Shown here: positions 4,729-6,274 of the stretch, in pieces
Layout of the letters: each line of letters opens with the position of its first letter
Numbering within the stretch: position 1 is the stretch's first letter
From: Gemmatimonadales bacterium
GTDB lineage: Bacteria > Gemmatimonadota > Gemmatimonadetes > Gemmatimonadales > GWC2-71-9
Reading direction: 5' to 3'
Length of the DNA stretch: 6,274 nt
Assembly (NCBI GenBank): GCA_013813675.1
Contig: JACCRH010000357.1
Location: 1-6,274, forward strand
Notes under the pieces: generated by a model
Told to the model about the DNA's origin: nothing
The model's input: only the letters and a program-made list of their open reading frames with translations
Databases searched by the model: none
Translations under genes and position numbers: made by a program

Positions 4729-5835
4729 GTGTCCGACCTGAAACCGAGGCCCATCGCGTTCTTTCTGCCTTCGGTCCGGGGTGGCGGCGCACAGCGAGTG
4801 ATCGTCAACCTCGCGCAGGGCATCACCGCCCGAGGACTTCCGGTCGACGTCGTGCTCGCGACCGCGGAGGGCGTCTTTCTCGACCATCTGCCTCCGGCGG
4901 TGCGGGTCGTGGATCTGGGAGTTCGGCGGCTGCTCCGGAGCCTCGTCCCACTCACCGGCTATCTCCGGCGCGAGCGGCCCAGGGTCCTCGTTTCGTCGAT
5001 GAGCCACGCCAATCTGATCGCACTCTGGGCCGCGCGGCTGGCCCGGCGGTCGACCCCGGTGATGGTGACGGTGCACAACACCATGTCCCAGTCCACCCCC
5101 GATCAGGGCGGCCTGGCCGGCAAGCTCTCGTCGGGCCTGCTTCGCACCTTCTACCCTTGGGCGACGAGCGTGGTCGCCGTGTCGCGCGGCGCCGCCGACG
5201 ATCTCGCCCGCACGACGGGGCTGCCACGCGACCGGGTCGACGTGGTCTACAACCCGGTCATCACGCCCGCGATCCTGGCACAGGCTGCGGCGCGGCCGGA
5301 TCATCCCTGGTTTGGAGGAGGGCAGCCGCCGGTCATCCTCGGTGCCGGGCGCCTGACTCGCCAAAAAGACTTTCCGACGCTGATCCGGGCCTTTGCCGAG
5401 GTCCGGCGTCGTCGCCCCGCTCGCCTCATCATCCTGGGCGAGGGGGAAGATCGCGCCGCGCTGGAGACCCTGATCGCCGAGCTGGGCTTGGGGGGGGACG
5501 TGGCGCTTCCGGGCTTTCGCGATGACCCCATGGCCTACATGGCCGGTTCCGCGCTGTTCGTCCTCTCCTCCGCGTGGGAGGGGTTGCCGACTGTCCTGAT
5601 CGAGGCGCTCGCCGCGGGGACGCGCGTGGTGTCCACCGACTGTCCCAGCGGCCCGCGGGAGATCCTGCAGCAGGGCCGGCTCGGTGCGCTGGTGCCGGTG
5701 GGAGATGCGCCTGCCCTGGCTCGCGCCATGGTAGCGGCCTTGGAGAGCACCCCGGACGCCCTTTCCCCCGGGGCGTTGACGCCGTTTACCCTCGACGCCG
5801 CGGTCGACAACTATTTGCGCCTGATCGAGAGCTGA
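4729..5835 (+). CDS. GT4-type (GT-B fold) glycosyltransferase
   Basis: This 368-residue retaining glycosyltransferase should transfer a sugar from a nucleotide-sugar donor to a glycan or lipid-linked acceptor at the cytoplasmic face of the membrane. The N-terminal Rossmann half opens with the family pattern FLPSVRGGGAQRVIVNLA (residues 12-29), a glycine-rich acceptor-side loop. VHNT (115-118), VAVSRGAADDL (149-159) and VYNPV (173-177) are typical inter-domain landmarks. The donor half begins with ILGAGRLTRQKDFPTLI (203-219), where R208 and K213 are the usual diphosphate-binding pair. It carries the EX7E motif with E284 and E292 (EGLPTVLIE). The PSGPREIL block (306-313) resembles the enzymes that add GalNAc, GlcNAc or galactose, but donor specificity cannot be read. 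The GTG start is set 28 bases after the preceding stop, with no strong ribosome site. There is no ATG start near it. Nothing suggests truncation. It lies between two sulfotransferase genes. Confidence 0.9.
   Translation: MSDLKPRPIAFFLPSVRGGGAQRVIVNLAQGITARGLPVDVVLATAEGVFLDHLPPAVRVVDLGVRRLLRSLVPLTGYLRRERPRVLVSSMSHANLIALWAARLARRSTPVMVTVHNTMSQSTPDQGGLAGKLSSGLLRTFYPWATSVVAVSRGAADDLARTTGLPRDRVDVVYNPVITPAILAQAAARPDHPWFGGGQPPVILGAGRLTRQKDFPTLIRAFAEVRRRRPARLIILGEGEDRAALETLIAELGLGGDVALPGFRDDPMAYMAGSALFVLSSAWEGLPTVLIEALAAGTRVVSTDCPSGPREILQQGRLGALVPVGDAPALARAMVAALESTPDALSPGALTPFTLDAAVDNYLRLIES
5490..5497 (+). repeat. Run of eight G inside the glycosyltransferase gene
   Basis: Eight consecutive G residues fall in the codons for Leu254-Gly255-Gly256. 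The frame is intact as given. A gain or loss of one base would disrupt the donor-binding half, including the EX7E motif downstream, so the tract is a possible slippage or sequencing-error site. Confidence 0.6.
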
Positions 5836-5839
5836 CGCG

Positions 5840-6274
5840 ATGCCAAAAGCAGTCCGGTACGTCTGCTTGCCGGGAAGCCGTTTCACCGGGTCCACCCTGT
5901 TGGGCTCGCTGCTCAACGAGCACCCGGACTGCGCCTCGATCGGAGCCGCCACCGGGCTGATCCGGCGGACCGACCTCTCGACCTACCGGTGCTCCTGTGG
6001 CGAGCTGTTCCGCGAATGCGAGTTCTGGAACCACATCGCGGCGAGAACCCGGGCGCTGGGCCATCCGGTGAACGTGTTCGAGACGAACTTCTGGAACACC
6101 CACCTCCGGCTGTCGCGGAATCACCTGGTGAACGGCGTGCTCGCCCGTTCACTGGGATGGGAGCCCCTGACCCGACTCCGCGACGGGGTCGTCGGGCGGG
6201 CTCCTGGCGCCAAGGCGGCGATCTCCAGAATGGCGTGGAACACCTGGAGTCTGGCGTCCGCGGTCCTGGAGCGG
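5840..6274 (+). CDS. Sulfotransferase-like protein 4, N-terminal part, cut by the right edge
   Basis: The reading frame starts at ATG 5840, four bases after the glycosyltransferase stop and 8 bases after a GAGAG ribosome site. It stays open for 145 codons to the end of the window. The N-terminus VCLPGSRFTGSTLLGSLLNEHPD (residues 8-30) is a sulfotransferase 5'-phosphosulfate loop (GSRFTGST) followed by the usual helix and HP turn. Residues 50-63 read RCSCGELFRECEFW, a CxC-x6-C cluster (C51, C53, C60) followed by FW. From memory, this insert marks a bacterial sulfotransferase subgroup and may bind a metal or form a disulfide. The 3'-phosphate R...S motif is not yet seen and should lie beyond the edge. 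With the tight spacing this is the third gene of the operon. It differs in subtype from all three other sulfotransferases here. Confidence 0.8.
   Translation, partial: MPKAVRYVCLPGSRFTGSTLLGSLLNEHPDCASIGAATGLIRRTDLSTYRCSCGELFRECEFWNHIAARTRALGHPVNVFETNFWNTHLRLSRNHLVNGVLARSLGWEPLTRLRDGVVGRAPGAKAAISRMAWNTWSLASAVLER

Noticed and set aside
3705..4955. A 416-codon open frame on the minus strand
   Set aside because: It is antisense to sulfotransferase 3 and has low-complexity composition typical of a shadow frame.
4555..5952. A 465-codon open frame on the minus strand
   Set aside because: It is antisense to the glycosyltransferase, is rich in Arg, Gly and Pro, and has no family features. Long antisense frames are expected in GC-rich coding DNA.

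Overview
The window is a high-GC bacterial segment. It carries seven protein genes, one cut by the right edge, and no RNA gene, CRISPR array or transposase that I can support. Several genes appear to start at GTG or TTG, and spacing is tight. This fits a GC-rich, probably Gram-negative environmental bacterium such as Gemmatimonadota or a proteobacterium; nothing here fixes the lineage, so that is inference only.

Layout from left to right. (1) Minus strand, 50-1467: a two-gene unit read leftwards. It holds a small membrane-anchored or exported protein (1018-1467) and, overlapping it by 4 bases, a multi-pass HTTM-type membrane protein (50-1021). (2) A 135-base divergent spacer (1468-1602) with short dyads. 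(3) Plus strand, 1603-2481: a PAPS-dependent sulfotransferase of the GxxKxGTT type. (4) Minus strand, 2499-3404: a second sulfotransferase of the same subtype, convergent with the first and only 17 bases from it. (5) A 384-base, very GC-rich divergent spacer (3405-3788) with several perfect inverted repeats. (6) Plus strand, 3789 to the right edge: an apparent operon of a third sulfotransferase of another subtype (3789-4700), a GT4-type glycosyltransferase (4729-5835), and the N-terminal 145 codons of a fourth sulfotransferase-like protein with a CxC...C insert (5840 onwards).

Taken together, four sulfotransferases of at least two subtypes surround one retaining GT-B glycosyltransferase. That points to synthesis and multi-site sulfation of a glycan, which may be an exopolysaccharide, a glycolipid or a capsule-type surface polymer. 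The glycosyltransferase would add a sugar and the sulfotransferases would move sulfate from PAPS to hydroxyl or amino groups. The HTTM pair may belong to the same surface-envelope function, but it is on the other strand and its role is unknown. No polymerase, flippase, PAPS synthase or exporter is visible, so the window is probably part of a larger surface-polysaccharide locus.
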